This document shows, piece after piece, positions 1 through 8,928 of a DNA stretch of 64,000 nt. Source of the stretch: Nocardioides glacieisoli. GTDB lineage: Bacteria > Actinomycetota > Actinomycetes > Propionibacteriales > Nocardioidaceae. The DNA lies in the NCBI RefSeq assembly GCF_004137245.1, contig NZ_SDWS01000009.1:1-64000 (forward strand), read 5' to 3'. Made by a program: the position numbers and the translations under genes. Under the pieces are notes generated by a model that made no database searches, was not told the DNA's origin, and saw only the letters and a program-made list of their open reading frames with translations. Position 1 is the first letter of the stretch. Each line of letters starts with the position of its first letter.

Positions 1-359
1 CCACGACCGAACATCTCGGCCGCCTGGCGGGCTGTTGGCGTGCCGGCGTCCAGGTCGGCACCGGCGCCTACGAGTCGGCGTACGACCTCATCGGCGCCCT
101 TGAACATGGCACCAGCGACGATCGACTGGTCGCGAGCGTTGCGCAGGTCGGGGTCGGCGCCGCGGTCGAGCAGCATGTTCACGGTGTCGGGACGATCGTG
201 GTAGGCCGCCAGCATCAGCAACGAGTCGCCCGACTCGGATACCGCATTGACGGGGACGCCGTGGTCGAGGAACTCCTCCAACTGCTCAGTCTCACCGGCG
301 CGGGCCAGGTCGAGGGCCAGCGAGAGGACGCGTTCGGTCTGCTCGGGCGTGAGACTCAT
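1..359 (-). CDS. ankyrin-repeat protein, C-terminus cut by window edge
   Basis: Reading from an ATG at 359, about 119 residues are visible before the window edge. Two ankyrin-type units can be read, with cores SLLMLAAYHDRPDTVNMLLD followed by RGADPDLRN, then VVRRLVGAGADLDAG. Ankyrin repeats mediate protein-protein contacts. No signal peptide or membrane segment is visible, so it is probably cytoplasmic. The partner is unknown and the missing C-terminus could carry further repeats. Confidence 0.75.
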   Translation of the reverse strand, partial: MSLTPEQTERVLSLALDLARAGETEQLEEFLDHGVPVNAVSESGDSLLMLAAYHDRPDTVNMLLDRGADPDLRNARDQSIVAGAMFKGADEVVRRLVGAGADLDAGTPTARQAAEMFGR

Positions 360-593
360 CTGAGAAGTCTACGAGCACGTGCAGAACTCACCGATCATGT
401 GTCGCTAACGCTGTAAAGACGGGAGTTCTTGGCCTTCCCCGCGCTCCGGGCCATCCCGTAAGCCGATGGCCGGCTGGACGCCTGTGGACGTGCTCAGTCG
501 ACACACCTCCGCCGGTGCCATGGCCGAGGGGCGGCGCCTCGACCTCGACAACCGATCGCGCTCTGAGGGCGAGGTGCGGACAGTAAGCCGATC

Positions 594-619
594 GGGTCCC
601 AGCACGCCTGCCGGGACCC
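594..619. terminator. possible hairpin terminator in a gene-free stretch (360-652)
   Basis: A 7-bp perfect inverted repeat (gggtccc / gggaccc) with a 12-base loop lies 34 bp downstream of the DUF305 remnant on the minus strand. There is no clear T-tract, so termination is only inferred. I see nothing else recognisable between 360 and 652. Confidence 0.3.
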
Positions 620-652
620 GAGCACGGTCCGTGTGAGCCTCAGTTGTGGCGA

Positions 653-1095
653 TCAGGACGCGAGGAGTTCCTTCATCGTCTCGATCTCGAAGGCCTGCGT
701 CTTCTCGATGGTCTGGGCCAGGTCGACGGCGCCGGGGTTCTCGCCGTCTGCCTGCTCGGTCTGGGCCATCTCGATTGCGCCCTCGTGATGCTCGATCATC
801 ATCGACAGGAACATCTCGTCGAACGCCGACCCGGACGCAGACGCCAACTCCTCCATCTTGTCGGACGACATCATGCCCGGCATGTCTTCCATGCTGCCCG
901 CCCGCCGTGGTCCATGCCACCCATGTCACCGCTGCCGGTGTCGGGGACGTCCTCAACGCCTCAGCCACGAGCTCATCTTCTCGGTCTCGGGCTCTTGGAC
1001 GACACTGATGTCCGCGGCGAGGTCCTTCACCCCTTGGCTCTCGGCGTCGGGCCGGAAACTACCGATTCGCTCGGTGTGGTGAGGGATTCGCCCTC
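653..1095 (-). pseudogene. broken DUF305 family gene
   Basis: The minus strand encodes DUF305 pieces in three frames. From high to low coordinates they are: the motif IPHH followed by VKDLAADISVVQEPETEKMSSWL, ending in a stop; a middle piece EDVPDTGSGDMGGMDHGG in a second frame; and MEDMPGMMSSDKMEELASAS with FDEMFLSMMIEHHEGAIEMA in a third. Both HH motifs typical of the family are present. A stop sits six codons before the first IPHH, so the N-terminus is gone as well. DUF305 proteins are usually exported and often sit near copper or metal genes. Two indels plus a 5' deletion make this a decayed gene. The short intact frame from 892 to 653 is unlikely to act alone. Confidence 0.75.
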
Positions 1096-1175
1096 GCTTC
1101 CGATCTCAGGATACCCGTCCAGTACCGAGTAGCACGGGCCCAATGTGGACCGTAGGTGGTACCGGGTCGAATCAC

Positions 1176-1658
1176 TCAGGCGAGCTCGGAGACAAGATCA
1201 ATGATGTGACGCAGCAGCGGGACCGCGATCGACTGCTCCTCGGCGGTGAGGGATGTCCAGGCCACCGCCAACCGGTCGGCAACCAGGCCGCGCTTGGCGG
1301 CCAGGAGTTGCTCCCCGCGCTCGGTGAGCGTGAGTACGCGTCGGCGTCGATCGTCCACGGCTGGGATACGGCACAGCAGGCCGGCCGCTTCCAGCCCGGC
1401 GGCCTGTTGGGTCACCGTGGGTTGGCTCAGCAGCGTGTATGCCGAGATGGCGGCGATGCCCTCGCGACCACAAGCCTGCACGGCGTCCAGCAGTACCAGC
1501 TGTGGCACGGTGACGTCCTCGAAAAGCGGCTGCAGTCGGCCCCTGGTCCGCCGAGCGACTGCGAGCAGGGCCAGCACCGCATCGGCGAACTGTTCCCCGT
1601 CAGTCGTCGTCTGGTTCCGTGTACGGTCAACGCCGACCGCTTCGCCATCAGCACCCAT
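1176..1658 (-). CDS. MarR family transcriptional regulator
   Basis: A 160-residue protein starting at the internal ATG at 1658; a longer frame to 1736 exists, but its first 26 residues are Arg/Pro-rich and unlike the family. The winged helix covers roughly residues 50-115, including LLSQPTVTQQAAGLEAAGLL and the wing RIPAVDDRRRRVLTLTERG. MarR proteins are dimeric repressors that respond to small ligands. The gene diverges from the TetR-MMPL pair at 1843-4823 and may share control of that promoter region. The ligand is unknown. Confidence 0.85.
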   Translation of the reverse strand: MGADGEAVGVDRTRNQTTTDGEQFADAVLALLAVARRTRGRLQPLFEDVTVPQLVLLDAVQACGREGIAAISAYTLLSQPTVTQQAAGLEAAGLLCRIPAVDDRRRRVLTLTERGEQLLAAKRGLVADRLAVAWTSLTAEEQSIAVPLLRHIIDLVSELA

Positions 1659-1792
1659 ACGCGCTCCCCTAGGTCGATGCCGCCGACTGACAGGACCGGC
1701 CGTCCAAGGCGGATCAGCAGTCGCGTGTGCCGTCACGCTACCGGCCGCCGCCGGCGGCTACCGCTCAGCAAGGCGTCAGGCGACTGTCTGCG

Positions 1793-1822
1793 TGCTCACT
1801 GGGCAATGTTGCTCATTGGGCA
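1793..1822. promoter_or_regulatory. candidate operator upstream of the TetR-MMPL pair
   Basis: Two near-identical 13-mers, tgctcactgggca and tgctcattgggca, lie 17 bp apart. The interval also contains the inverted repeat caatg-N5-cattg at 1804-1818. The site ends 21 bp before the TetR start. Repeats of this spacing in front of an autoregulated tetR gene are typical operators. Which regulator binds (TetR or the divergent MarR) cannot be told from sequence. Confidence 0.45.
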
Positions 1823-1842
1823 GGCCCGGTCATACTGAGGGC

Positions 1843-2445
1843 ATGGATCGTGGGTTGCGGGACCTCAAGCGGGAGGCGACGGCGCAGGCGCTGGCCGAGG
1901 CGGCCTTCGAGCTGACCCGTGAGCGCGGGTTGTTCGGGTTTGTCACTGCGGACGTCGTGGAGCGGGCGGGCTACTCCCGGCGCACCTTCGCGAACCACTT
2001 CTCCTGCAAGGAGGAGGCAGTCGCCGCGGTCGCGTTCGGGGGTGTCGACGACGCCAGCGCGATCCTCGCCGACCTGCCGGAAGACCTGCCACTGCTCGAT
2101 GCCCTGTTGTCCGTGATGAGGGATCAGTTCACCGCGGACACCTTGGTGAGGATGCGCGAGCTGATGGCCATGGCACGGCAGTACCCGACGCTCGAGCCGT
2201 ACGTCCTCAGCGTTCAGCAACGCATGCGCCACACCGCCCAGGAGCTCTTGGGATCCGCAGCCGGGGACCGCTATCCCGCCATCTACGTGCCGCTGCTGTT
2301 CGGCGCCGTCTATGGCGCCGTGATGGCCGCCTTGGAGGGAACTCTCGACGTGCACCTGGACGGCGAGAACGACGCCACCCCCGCATCGATGGACTACGCC
2401 TCGTTCCTCGATCTCACCTTCGACTACCTGCGCCACGGCCTCTAG
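1843..2445 (+). CDS. TetR family transcriptional regulator
   Basis: A 200-residue protein. The N-terminal HTH runs over about residues 10-58, with the family core FVTADVVERAGYSRRTFANH and FSCKEEAVAA. The C-terminal ligand domain is helical. The ATG at 1843 was chosen because homology to TetR starts a few residues later. It lies 38 bp upstream of the MMPL transporter and almost certainly represses it; the inducer would be an MMPL substrate, identity unknown. Confidence 0.88.
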   Translation: MDRGLRDLKREATAQALAEAAFELTRERGLFGFVTADVVERAGYSRRTFANHFSCKEEAVAAVAFGGVDDASAILADLPEDLPLLDALLSVMRDQFTADTLVRMRELMAMARQYPTLEPYVLSVQQRMRHTAQELLGSAAGDRYPAIYVPLLFGAVYGAVMAALEGTLDVHLDGENDATPASMDYASFLDLTFDYLRHGL

Positions 2446-2483
2446 CCACCGCCGCCCCGCCCCCTCAAGGAGACCCAGAACCC

Positions 2484-4823
2484 ATGTCCACATTCTTGTA
2501 CCGACTCGGACGAACCGCATTCGGCCGGCCGTGGCTGTTCATTGCCGGTTGGGTGGCGGTCCTCGCCGCGGTCGTCGGTGCCGTGGCCATCAACGGGGTG
2601 AACGTCAGCTCCGAGATGAAGATCGAGGGCACCGAGGCTCAGACCGTGCTCGACCGCGTGGCCGATGAGCTTCCCGCGGCGTCGGGAGGCCAGGCCAGCG
2701 TCGTCTTCACTGTGCCAGGCGGTGAGCGCCTCGACACTCCGGAGCGTCTTGCGGTGATCAGCGGCACCGTCAGCGACGTCTATGCCCTTGAGAAGGTCGT
2801 CAATCCCCTGGACGCCGCTCTGGGTGCCGGGGAGCAGGGCGGACCGGGCACTCCTCAGGAAGGTGCTCCGGCCGATCCCTCAGCCGGGACGGAGCAGGGG
2901 CAGGCGCCTCCCTACCAGCCGCTGGTGGTGGACGGGGCCGCGGTGCCCGGCGTGCTGGTGTCCTCGGACGGGCAGGTCGCACTGTTCCAGTTCCAGTTCA
3001 CAGTCGCCTCGACCTCATTGACCGATGACGACGTCACCTCGGTGGTCGAGGTGGTGGAGCGTGCCGAGCAGGGAACCGGGATCACCGTGCTCCCGAGCGA
3101 CTCGCTCAAGGCCATCGAAATCCCGGTCGGTATTGGTGAGGTGATCGGTCTCGCCGTCGCCGCTCTCGTGCTGGTGCTCACCCTGGGTTCGCTGATCGCG
3201 GCCGGTCTGCCCCTGATCACCGCCCTGGTCGGCGTCGGCATCGGCGTGGGTGGCGCGTACGCGCTCTCCACGGCCGTCGAGATGAACTCCGCCACCCCCG
3301 TCCTCGGTCTCATGGTCGGCCTCGCCGTCGGCATCGACTATGCGCTGTTCGTCGTCAACCGGCAGCGACGGTTGATTCTCGATCGGGGACTCAGCGCGCA
3401 GGAGGCAGCGGGCAGAGCGGTCGGCACCGCGGGCAGTGCTGTGTTCTTCGCCGGCCTGACCGTCCTTATCGCGCTGACCGCTTTGACCGTGATCGGCATC
3501 GCCATGCTGTCCACGATGGCACTGGTCGCGGCGTCCACGGTCGCCTTGGCCGTGCTCATCGCACTGACCCTGCTGCCCGCCCTGCTGGGGCTGGTCGGGG
3601 AGCGGATCTGCTCCGACAAGGCCCGATCCCGGCGCCGCGCCAAGGTGGAGGCGGAGTCCCACAGCGTCGCCGACCACTGGGTCAAGGGCGTGATCAGGTT
3701 ACGGTGGCCCGTCATCGCAGGAGTGGTCGCGATCCTGGGCGTGATGGCGATCCCCGCTGCCAGCATGAACCTGGGCATCCCCACCGGCGAGACCGCGAAC
3801 CAGGACACCGCCGCCCGGCAGAGCCACGAGGCCGTCTCCCAAGGCTTCGGTGAGGGATTCAACGGCCCCCTCCTGGTCACCGCAGAGCCCACCGGCACCG
3901 CAGACCGCGTCACACCCGAGCTGACCGACAAGCTCCTCGCCGAGTTCCAGGACCGAGACGACATCGTGCTGGCCGCGCCGGTCGGCGTCAACGAGGCCGG
4001 CGACCTCGCCGTGTTCAGCATCATCCCCACCTCCGGCCCCAGCGACGAGGCGACCAGCGACCTCGTGAAGTCGCTGCGCGAGCCCGACAACGACATCGCC
4101 CAGGACAACCAGGTGCAGTTAGGCGTCACCGGGTTCACCGCCATCGGCATCGACATGTCCGACAAGCTCGCCGACGTCCTACCGCTCTACCTCGGCATCA
4201 TCATCGTGCTGTCCGTCCTGATCCTGACGCTGGTCTTCCGCTCGATCGTCGTCCCACTCAAGGCCACCGCCGGCTTCCTGCTCAGCATCCTGGCCACCTT
4301 CGGCGCCACCACCGCCGTCTTCCAGTGGGGCTGGCTCAGCAGCCTCTTCGGGTTCGACACCGGCGGCCCGCTGATGAGCTTCATGCCGATCATCGTGACC
4401 GGCATCCTCTACGGCCTCGCCATGGACTACGAGGTCTTCCTGGTCTCCTCCATGCGCGAGGCACACATCCACGGCCAGCCAGCCCGCCAGAGCGTCGTGC
4501 ATGGGTTCGACCAGGCCAGCCGCGTCGTCGTGGCAGCCGCGATCATCATGGTCGCGGTCTTCTCCGGCTTCATCTTCAGCCACGACATCATGATCAAGCA
4601 GATCGGCTTCGCCCTCGCCGCCGGCATCCTCATCGACGCCTTCATCGTCCGGCTGACCCTCGTCCCCGCGCTGATGGCCTTCTTCGACGAGCGAGCATGG
4701 TGGCTACCCCGCTGGCTCGACCGCCTACTGCCCGACCTCGACATCGAGGGCGACAAGCTCCTGACCATGCTCAACCAGCAGGCCGAGGCCACCGACCGAC
4801 AAAGCATCGAGGTCAGCAACTGA
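2484..4823 (+). CDS. MMPL family RND-type transporter
   Basis: A 779-residue membrane protein, normal length for actinobacterial MMPL exporters. It has a first membrane helix at about residues 17-37, a large extracellular loop to about 205 with a Gly/Pro/Gln-rich insert near 113-145, a helix bundle to about 375, a second loop, and a second bundle from about 560 to 735. The two MMPL signatures are GIDYALF near residue 283 and AMDYEVF near 648; the Asp-Tyr pairs carry the proton relay in this family. RBS aaggag precedes the ATG. It is co-transcribed with the upstream TetR gene. MMPL proteins export lipids, siderophores or drugs; the substrate is not evident. Confidence 0.93.
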   Translation: MSTFLYRLGRTAFGRPWLFIAGWVAVLAAVVGAVAINGVNVSSEMKIEGTEAQTVLDRVADELPAASGGQASVVFTVPGGERLDTPERLAVISGTVSDVYALEKVVNPLDAALGAGEQGGPGTPQEGAPADPSAGTEQGQAPPYQPLVVDGAAVPGVLVSSDGQVALFQFQFTVASTSLTDDDVTSVVEVVERAEQGTGITVLPSDSLKAIEIPVGIGEVIGLAVAALVLVLTLGSLIAAGLPLITALVGVGIGVGGAYALSTAVEMNSATPVLGLMVGLAVGIDYALFVVNRQRRLILDRGLSAQEAAGRAVGTAGSAVFFAGLTVLIALTALTVIGIAMLSTMALVAASTVALAVLIALTLLPALLGLVGERICSDKARSRRRAKVEAESHSVADHWVKGVIRLRWPVIAGVVAILGVMAIPAASMNLGIPTGETANQDTAARQSHEAVSQGFGEGFNGPLLVTAEPTGTADRVTPELTDKLLAEFQDRDDIVLAAPVGVNEAGDLAVFSIIPTSGPSDEATSDLVKSLREPDNDIAQDNQVQLGVTGFTAIGIDMSDKLADVLPLYLGIIIVLSVLILTLVFRSIVVPLKATAGFLLSILATFGATTAVFQWGWLSSLFGFDTGGPLMSFMPIIVTGILYGLAMDYEVFLVSSMREAHIHGQPARQSVVHGFDQASRVVVAAAIIMVAVFSGFIFSHDIMIKQIGFALAAGILIDAFIVRLTLVPALMAFFDERAWWLPRWLDRLLPDLDIEGDKLLTMLNQQAEATDRQSIEVSN

Positions 4824-4954
4824 GGGACCGAAGCGTCGAGAGACGAACGCCGGGGCACGTCCTGGAGGCCTCACCACACCGATCCGGACCGCAGCCAGGG
4901 CCCGAACGCAATCGACCACCAATCCCTGACGGCGCCTCGATCACCGAGGATCGC

Positions 4955-5458
4955 TCATCCAGGATGTCGGCGGTACTCGGCCCAGCGCTCGAGCATGCCC
5001 TCCGTCTCGCCGCGCAGGAACGCGATGAACTCTGTCGCCTCGGCCAATCGGTGGCCGCCGCCGTTCGCGCCGAGCTCGACGGCGGCGGACTCCACCACGG
5101 ACTCCCACTGCTTGAGAACCGGGATCCAGGCGGCCACGATCATGCCGCACACGTCGCCCTCACAGACCCGGTAGAACTCGGCCCTCCTCCCGGGTTCGCG
5201 CTCCTTGACCACCATCCGTGTCGCGGTGAGATGCCGCACGGCCCCCGAGATTGCGGCCGGACTGACCCGGACCCCGTCCGCGAGCGCGGCGGCGGAGTAG
5301 CGGTCAGCGTCGTCGGCGAGCATGTAGGCCAACACCCTGGCGGACATCCGTGGGATCCCGGCTTCGTTCAGGATCAGGGCAATACGCTCGACCACGCGAA
5401 GCAGCCCCTCGCTCTCGTCCTGCCAGCGGCTCGGCAGCATCTGCTCAGCATCGCTCAT
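4955..5458 (-). CDS. GbsR/MarR-type transcriptional regulator
   Basis: A 167-residue winged-helix protein convergent with the MMPL gene. Residues 33-100 hold GIPRMSARVLAYMLADDADR, the recognition region VSPAAISGAVRHL, and a wing rich in Arg/Glu (VVKEREPGRRAEFYRV). The C-terminal half is helical, ending in MLERWAEYRRHPG. Such regulators often control drug or osmolyte transporters. A role in regulating the adjacent MMPL gene is possible but is inference. Confidence 0.82.
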   Translation of the reverse strand: MSDAEQMLPSRWQDESEGLLRVVERIALILNEAGIPRMSARVLAYMLADDADRYSAAALADGVRVSPAAISGAVRHLTATRMVVKEREPGRRAEFYRVCEGDVCGMIVAAWIPVLKQWESVVESAAVELGANGGGHRLAEATEFIAFLRGETEGMLERWAEYRRHPG

Positions 5459-5557
5459 CGAGCCAGGCCCATCCGGGTATGCCCGTTGGGATAGCAGCCC
5501 TCAGAGATCCCCCTGCGAACGCAGATCCTGGAGGCGTCCGGGCTGTGGGGGTCTGTT

Positions 5558-5941
5558 TCAAGGTCGGTGCCAGCCCCGGCGCCTCCAGGTCCGAGACCGG
5601 CCGGAAGGGGCGGGCCCGTCGTTGAGGTGCGCTGGATCGCGTTCGCGGAGGTACTCCTCAAGGTCGCCCAGCCCGCGGGCGATGTCTCGACGCAGCCTGC
5701 GTTCGGCGAAGAACCGTAGGCGGGGCGCAGGATGGTCGCGAACCCACTCGGTGTACATGAACTGCCCCATGCACCAGCATGCACCGAACGCGACGCTGCC
5801 AGCCACCAGCGTCCACCACACGACTGCCAAGACATCCCACAGGGCGTTCCCCAGCTGTTGCCATGCCGGCCCGTACGGATTCCCGTATCTCACCTCACCC
5901 ACCTCCAGCCGTGGCGGCCGAACCCGGGGGATCGCGATCAC
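5558..5941 (-). CDS. small membrane protein of unknown function
   Basis: A GTG-started frame of 127 residues. Residues about 34-62 form a hydrophobic span, LWDVLAVVWWTLVAGSVAFG followed by ACWCMGQFMY, that would cross the membrane once. The downstream part is basic, then acidic (RRLRRDIARGLGDLEEYLRE). No family is recognised. The Trp- and Cys-containing membrane segment and the charge segregation favour a real protein. The Arg-rich last 20 residues could be out-of-frame readthrough. Confidence 0.5.
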   Translation of the reverse strand: MIAIPRVRPPRLEVGEVRYGNPYGPAWQQLGNALWDVLAVVWWTLVAGSVAFGACWCMGQFMYTEWVRDHPAPRLRFFAERRLRRDIARGLGDLEEYLRERDPAHLNDGPAPSGRSRTWRRRGWHRP

Positions 5942-6394
5942 CCGTAGGTAGCGGTCGGCGCCAGCCTACGCCGAAATACATAGGAGGAAAAGGGTAGAAG
6001 TAGAGGGTCCAGCCGCCCACGGCGCCACGCCTGTCCCTGCAGTGGGCGTGCAGTGGGCTACCGATGGCGTTCATCGCCCGGCGTTGCCGCGTCTGGCTGA
6101 GCGAGTTCGGCAGACCACCAAGAATCGGCGCACTCAGCATTGTCGCCTCCGCTTTGAGTCGTCGTTGCCCGGATGTCGTGTTGACCACGTATGCAGCCTC
6201 GTTGCCCTTCGAGCACCATCGTCCGACACTGTCAGGATGGCGGCACCGGCCTCGACGAGGTGACGCGGTCGCTGACCAGTGACGGACAGGCTGAATTTCA
6301 TGAGGACTGCCACGCCCCGGCGTGTCGCGTCCGCTCTCCTGAGCCGCCAGCCCTTCGTCGACGGCCTTTGGACGGAAAACTAGGCGGGTGGGGT
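5942..6394. other. gene-poor stretch
   Basis: No reading frame here has recognisable family features on either strand. The local sequence aggaggaaaagggtag at 5982-5997 is purine-rich and looks like an RBS without a convincing gene. It separates the membrane protein at 5558-5941 from the next TetR gene and may be decayed DNA. Confidence 0.4.
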
Positions 6395-7024
6395 ATGGAG
6401 CAACCTTCTGATGGAACGGCGGCCGTGAGCCCGGTCAGGGCACGACCAGGGCGCCGGCCGGGGCACAGTTCTACACGCGAGGAGATAGCTCAGGCAGCCC
6501 GCGAGCAGTTCGCCGCTGGAGGCTACGACCGCGTCACCCTGAGGGCGGTCGCAGCACAGGCGGGCGTGGATGCCGCCCTCGTGGCGTACTTCTTCGGCTC
6601 GAAACGAGAGCTGTTCGACGAAGTCGTCAACTCTTCTTCGGATTCGTCCGCGCTCATGGCTCGGCTCCTGGACGGGGACCCGAGGCTCGTGGGCGAGCGC
6701 TTGGCAAGACTGGTGATCGAGGCACTCGATGAGACGGGCCGGCGAGAGCGCATCCTCGGAACCCTCCGCACCGCGGCGGTCGAAGCCGACACCGCTCGCA
6801 TGATTGGCGAGAAGTTCACCACTGATCTGCTGGAACCGGTCGTGTCCCATCTCGGGGTCGGGCAGGCACCATTGCGCGCCGCGCTCGTGATGTCGCAGAT
6901 CCTTGGCCTCGCCTTGGCTCGCCACGTCGTCGGCCTCGAGGATCTGACCTCTGCAAGCCAGGACGAGCTGGTGGCCGCGCTTGCTCCCACGTTGCAGCGC
7001 TACTTGGTCGGCGACATCTCCTGA
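6395..7024 (+). CDS. TetR family transcriptional regulator
   Basis: A 209-residue protein from the ATG at 6395. Residues about 22-80 form the TetR HTH, with TREEIAQAAREQFAAGGYDR, VTLRAVAAQAGVDAALVAYF and FGSKRELFDEVV. The helical C-terminal domain ends APTLQRYLVGDIS. The gene is followed after 48 bp by a truncated DHA2 exporter gene, so it probably once controlled that transporter. Confidence 0.88.
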   Translation: MEQPSDGTAAVSPVRARPGRRPGHSSTREEIAQAAREQFAAGGYDRVTLRAVAAQAGVDAALVAYFFGSKRELFDEVVNSSSDSSALMARLLDGDPRLVGERLARLVIEALDETGRRERILGTLRTAAVEADTARMIGEKFTTDLLEPVVSHLGVGQAPLRAALVMSQILGLALARHVVGLEDLTSASQDELVAALAPTLQRYLVGDIS

Positions 7025-7072
7025 CTGGCGTCCGGCTGTCCCCAAACATCGCCCACTTGCGATCTGCGTCTG

Positions 7073-7751
7073 GTGGCACTGCTGAGCCGCTACACCTGGA
7101 GGAGTAGCGCTTATCCCGGCGCCGCTCCGGCTCTGGCCACGCGAGAGACGCTGATGAGCCGGCTGTCGGTGGACACCTCGCTGTGGCTGGCCGGCGTTTT
7201 CATGTTCATCACCGGCGCCGGCATAGGGATGGTGATGCAGGTCCTCGTGCTGGCGACCCAGAATGCGGTGCCCCATGCCGACCTCGGCGTCGCCACCTCC
7301 GGCGCCACCTTCTTCCGCTCCCTGGGCGGCGCGATGGGAGTCGCCGTCTTCGGTGCACTGCTCACCCACCGGCTCCGCGACACCATCCCCGCCCAGCTGA
7401 AGGCGGCCGGGGTGAGCGCCGACCAGATGCCCGCCGGGTCCGCCCCCCCAGGGCAGCCCCGAGCAGATCGCCGCGCTACCCGAGCCCATCCATCTCGCGG
7501 TCACCAGCGGGTTCGCCGAGGCGCTGAAGACCACGTTCCTCGCCGCCGTACCGTTCGCGATCCTCGGGTTCGTCATCCTGCCGTTCCTGCGGGAGACCCC
7601 GTTGCGACAGACCCGGGGACACACCTCGGGCGAGGACCTCGCCGCCGCGTTCGAGACCTCCGTCGACCCCGACGCACATCTCACCGACGACGAAGACACC
7701 CCACGGCCCGAGAACCCCCCGCCCCCGGGGAGGCCACCCCGCCGTCGCTAG
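7073..7751 (+). pseudogene. DHA2-type MFS drug exporter, C-terminal fragment with frameshift
   Basis: Only about the last third of an EmrB/QacA-like transporter remains. The first frame carries SRLSVDTSLWLAGVFMFITG, GIGMVMQVLVLATQNAVPHA and TSGATFFRSLGGAMGVAVFG, all typical of helices 11-13 of 14-helix exporters. Near 7440 the frame shifts, and the reading continues as SPEQIAALPEPIHLAVTSGF and FLAAVPFAILGFVILPFLRE to a stop at 7749-7751. The first ten or so helices are missing. It lies downstream of a TetR gene that likely was its repressor. Confidence 0.85.
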
Positions 7752-8242
7752 GCAGGCCCGGTCCCCCCGGCGTCCGCGCCCCCGTCGGCTGCGAGGATGC
7801 GCAACGCCTCGTCGGCATGGGCCTCCATCCGCAGCTCACTACGAATCACTCCCCGCACGCGCTGGTCGGAGCCGATCACGAAGGTGCTCCGCCGCGGCGG
7901 CAACCCGAGAAGATTCCGCTGCGCACCGTAGGCAACAGCCACGGCCCCCTCGGCGTCGGAGAGCAACCGGTACCCCAGGTCATGCTCGGCGTCGAACTGA
8001 CGCTGACGAGCCACGGAGTCGCGGCTAACCCCCACCCTGGTCGCACCGGCCGCCGCGAACTCCGCAGCCAAGTCACGGAAATGGCAGCTCTCCGCGGTAC
8101 AGCCCCGACTCATCGCCAACGGGTAGAAGAACAGCACCACCGGCCCGGCCACGAGCAGCCGACTCAACCGGACCGGAGTCTCATGCTGGTCGGGCAGCTT
8201 GAAGTCCGGAGCAAGGTCACCGACACCTATCGGTCCGCTCAT
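7748..8242 (-). CDS. peroxiredoxin (AhpC/TSA, BCP-like)
   Basis: A 164-residue protein from the second in-frame ATG (8242), which fits the family start better than the ATG at 8254. The thioredoxin-like fold begins VGDLAPDFKLPDQHETPVRL. The peroxidatic site is SRGCTAESCHF, with Cys in the family position and a second Cys five residues on, as in BCP-type peroxiredoxins that form an intramolecular disulfide. It reduces hydroperoxides in the cytoplasm with thioredoxin. It follows the DoxX-like gene on the same strand. Its stop overlaps the end of the convergent DHA2 remnant. Confidence 0.87.
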   Translation of the reverse strand: MSGPIGVGDLAPDFKLPDQHETPVRLSRLLVAGPVVLFFYPLAMSRGCTAESCHFRDLAAEFAAAGATRVGVSRDSVARQRQFDAEHDLGYRLLSDAEGAVAVAYGAQRNLLGLPPRRSTFVIGSDQRVRGVIRSELRMEAHADEALRILAADGGADAGGTGPA

Positions 8243-8294
8243 CGACGACCCCATCCGGTACCGGCCAGTCGGTTCGGATCGCCGGACACGCCGC

Positions 8295-8720
8295 TCAGCC
8301 CAGGTCGAACAGCGGGTCGGTCAGGGTGAGCCCCAGATCAGGGCCGGCCCAGCCGAACAGGACCAACACCATCAGCGCCGCCCCGGCCAGCGCCAGGTCT
8401 TTGAGGAACTGGGTCTGCTCCATCATCCGCTGCTGAGGATCCTCGACGCCCCACGGGCCGTGCATGACCACCGCCGTCGGAACCAGGAAGACCACCAGGA
8501 ACAGCGCGCCCAGGTCGCCCCATACGCCCAGCAGGACCATCAGTGCGCCGGCCACGATCAGCAGCCCCGTCCCGAAGACCGCTGTCGGGGCGAGCGCCTG
8601 AGGAACCCCGCGCGAGGCCGTGTACTGGGCCATCATCTTGGTCTGGGTCAGGTGCCCGAATCCCGACATCAAGAACAACGCGGCGAACAGGATGCGCCCC
8701 ACCAACACGAGTACGTCCAC
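8295..8720 (-). CDS. DoxX family membrane protein
   Basis: The protein has four hydrophobic segments, starting VDVLVLVGRILFAALFLMSG and followed by GFGHLTQTKMMAQY, the conserved DoxX region. I chose the GTG at 8720, just before the first helix; an ATG at 8798 would add 26 residues overlapping the divergent promoter. DoxX proteins are small quinone- or thiol-associated membrane proteins linked to oxidative stress. Pairing with a peroxiredoxin downstream and a divergent HxlR regulator supports a redox-stress cluster. Confidence 0.82.
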   Translation of the reverse strand: MDVLVLVGRILFAALFLMSGFGHLTQTKMMAQYTASRGVPQALAPTAVFGTGLLIVAGALMVLLGVWGDLGALFLVVFLVPTAVVMHGPWGVEDPQQRMMEQTQFLKDLALAGAALMVLVLFGWAGPDLGLTLTDPLFDLG

Positions 8721-8799
8721 GGTCAGCCACCAGACCTTCCACGTCGAGGTGCGGAGCAGAACTGTGGGCCGTCCGCTCCATGGCCATCCTAGCCACAAA

Positions 8800-8828
8800 A
8801 CTTACGTATGGTAAGTACTCTTCGTAAG
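8800..8828. promoter_or_regulatory. candidate HxlR operator in the DoxX/HxlR divergent region
   Basis: The AT-rich stretch contains cttac-N5-gtaag at 8801-8815 and an overlapping outer pair ttacg / cgtaa at 8802-8827. Such nested dyads between a redox-type HxlR regulator and the gene it controls are common. The site lies about 80 bp upstream of the chosen DoxX start and about 100 bp upstream of the HxlR start. Confidence 0.5.
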
Positions 8829-8928
8829 TGGTGTTGAAAGTGGGTGTGCCCTGCGACGACGTGACCCCGCCGCGCGTGGTGTCCGGCCAAAGGTTCCTCG
8901 CGACGAACCGAAACGTCATGATGGACCA

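Noticed and set aside
1246-1842. A long N-terminal extension of the first TetR gene
   Set aside because: It overlaps the MarR gene and the operator repeats, and the extension has no TetR similarity; the ATG at 1843 is the proper start.
5895-6188. 97-codon minus-strand frame
   Set aside because: No RBS, no recognisable features, and it overlaps the start of the small membrane protein in another frame.
6480-6520. tRNA-like string with tagctcaggcagcc
   Set aside because: It is inside the TetR HTH coding region, with no acceptor or T-arm partners.
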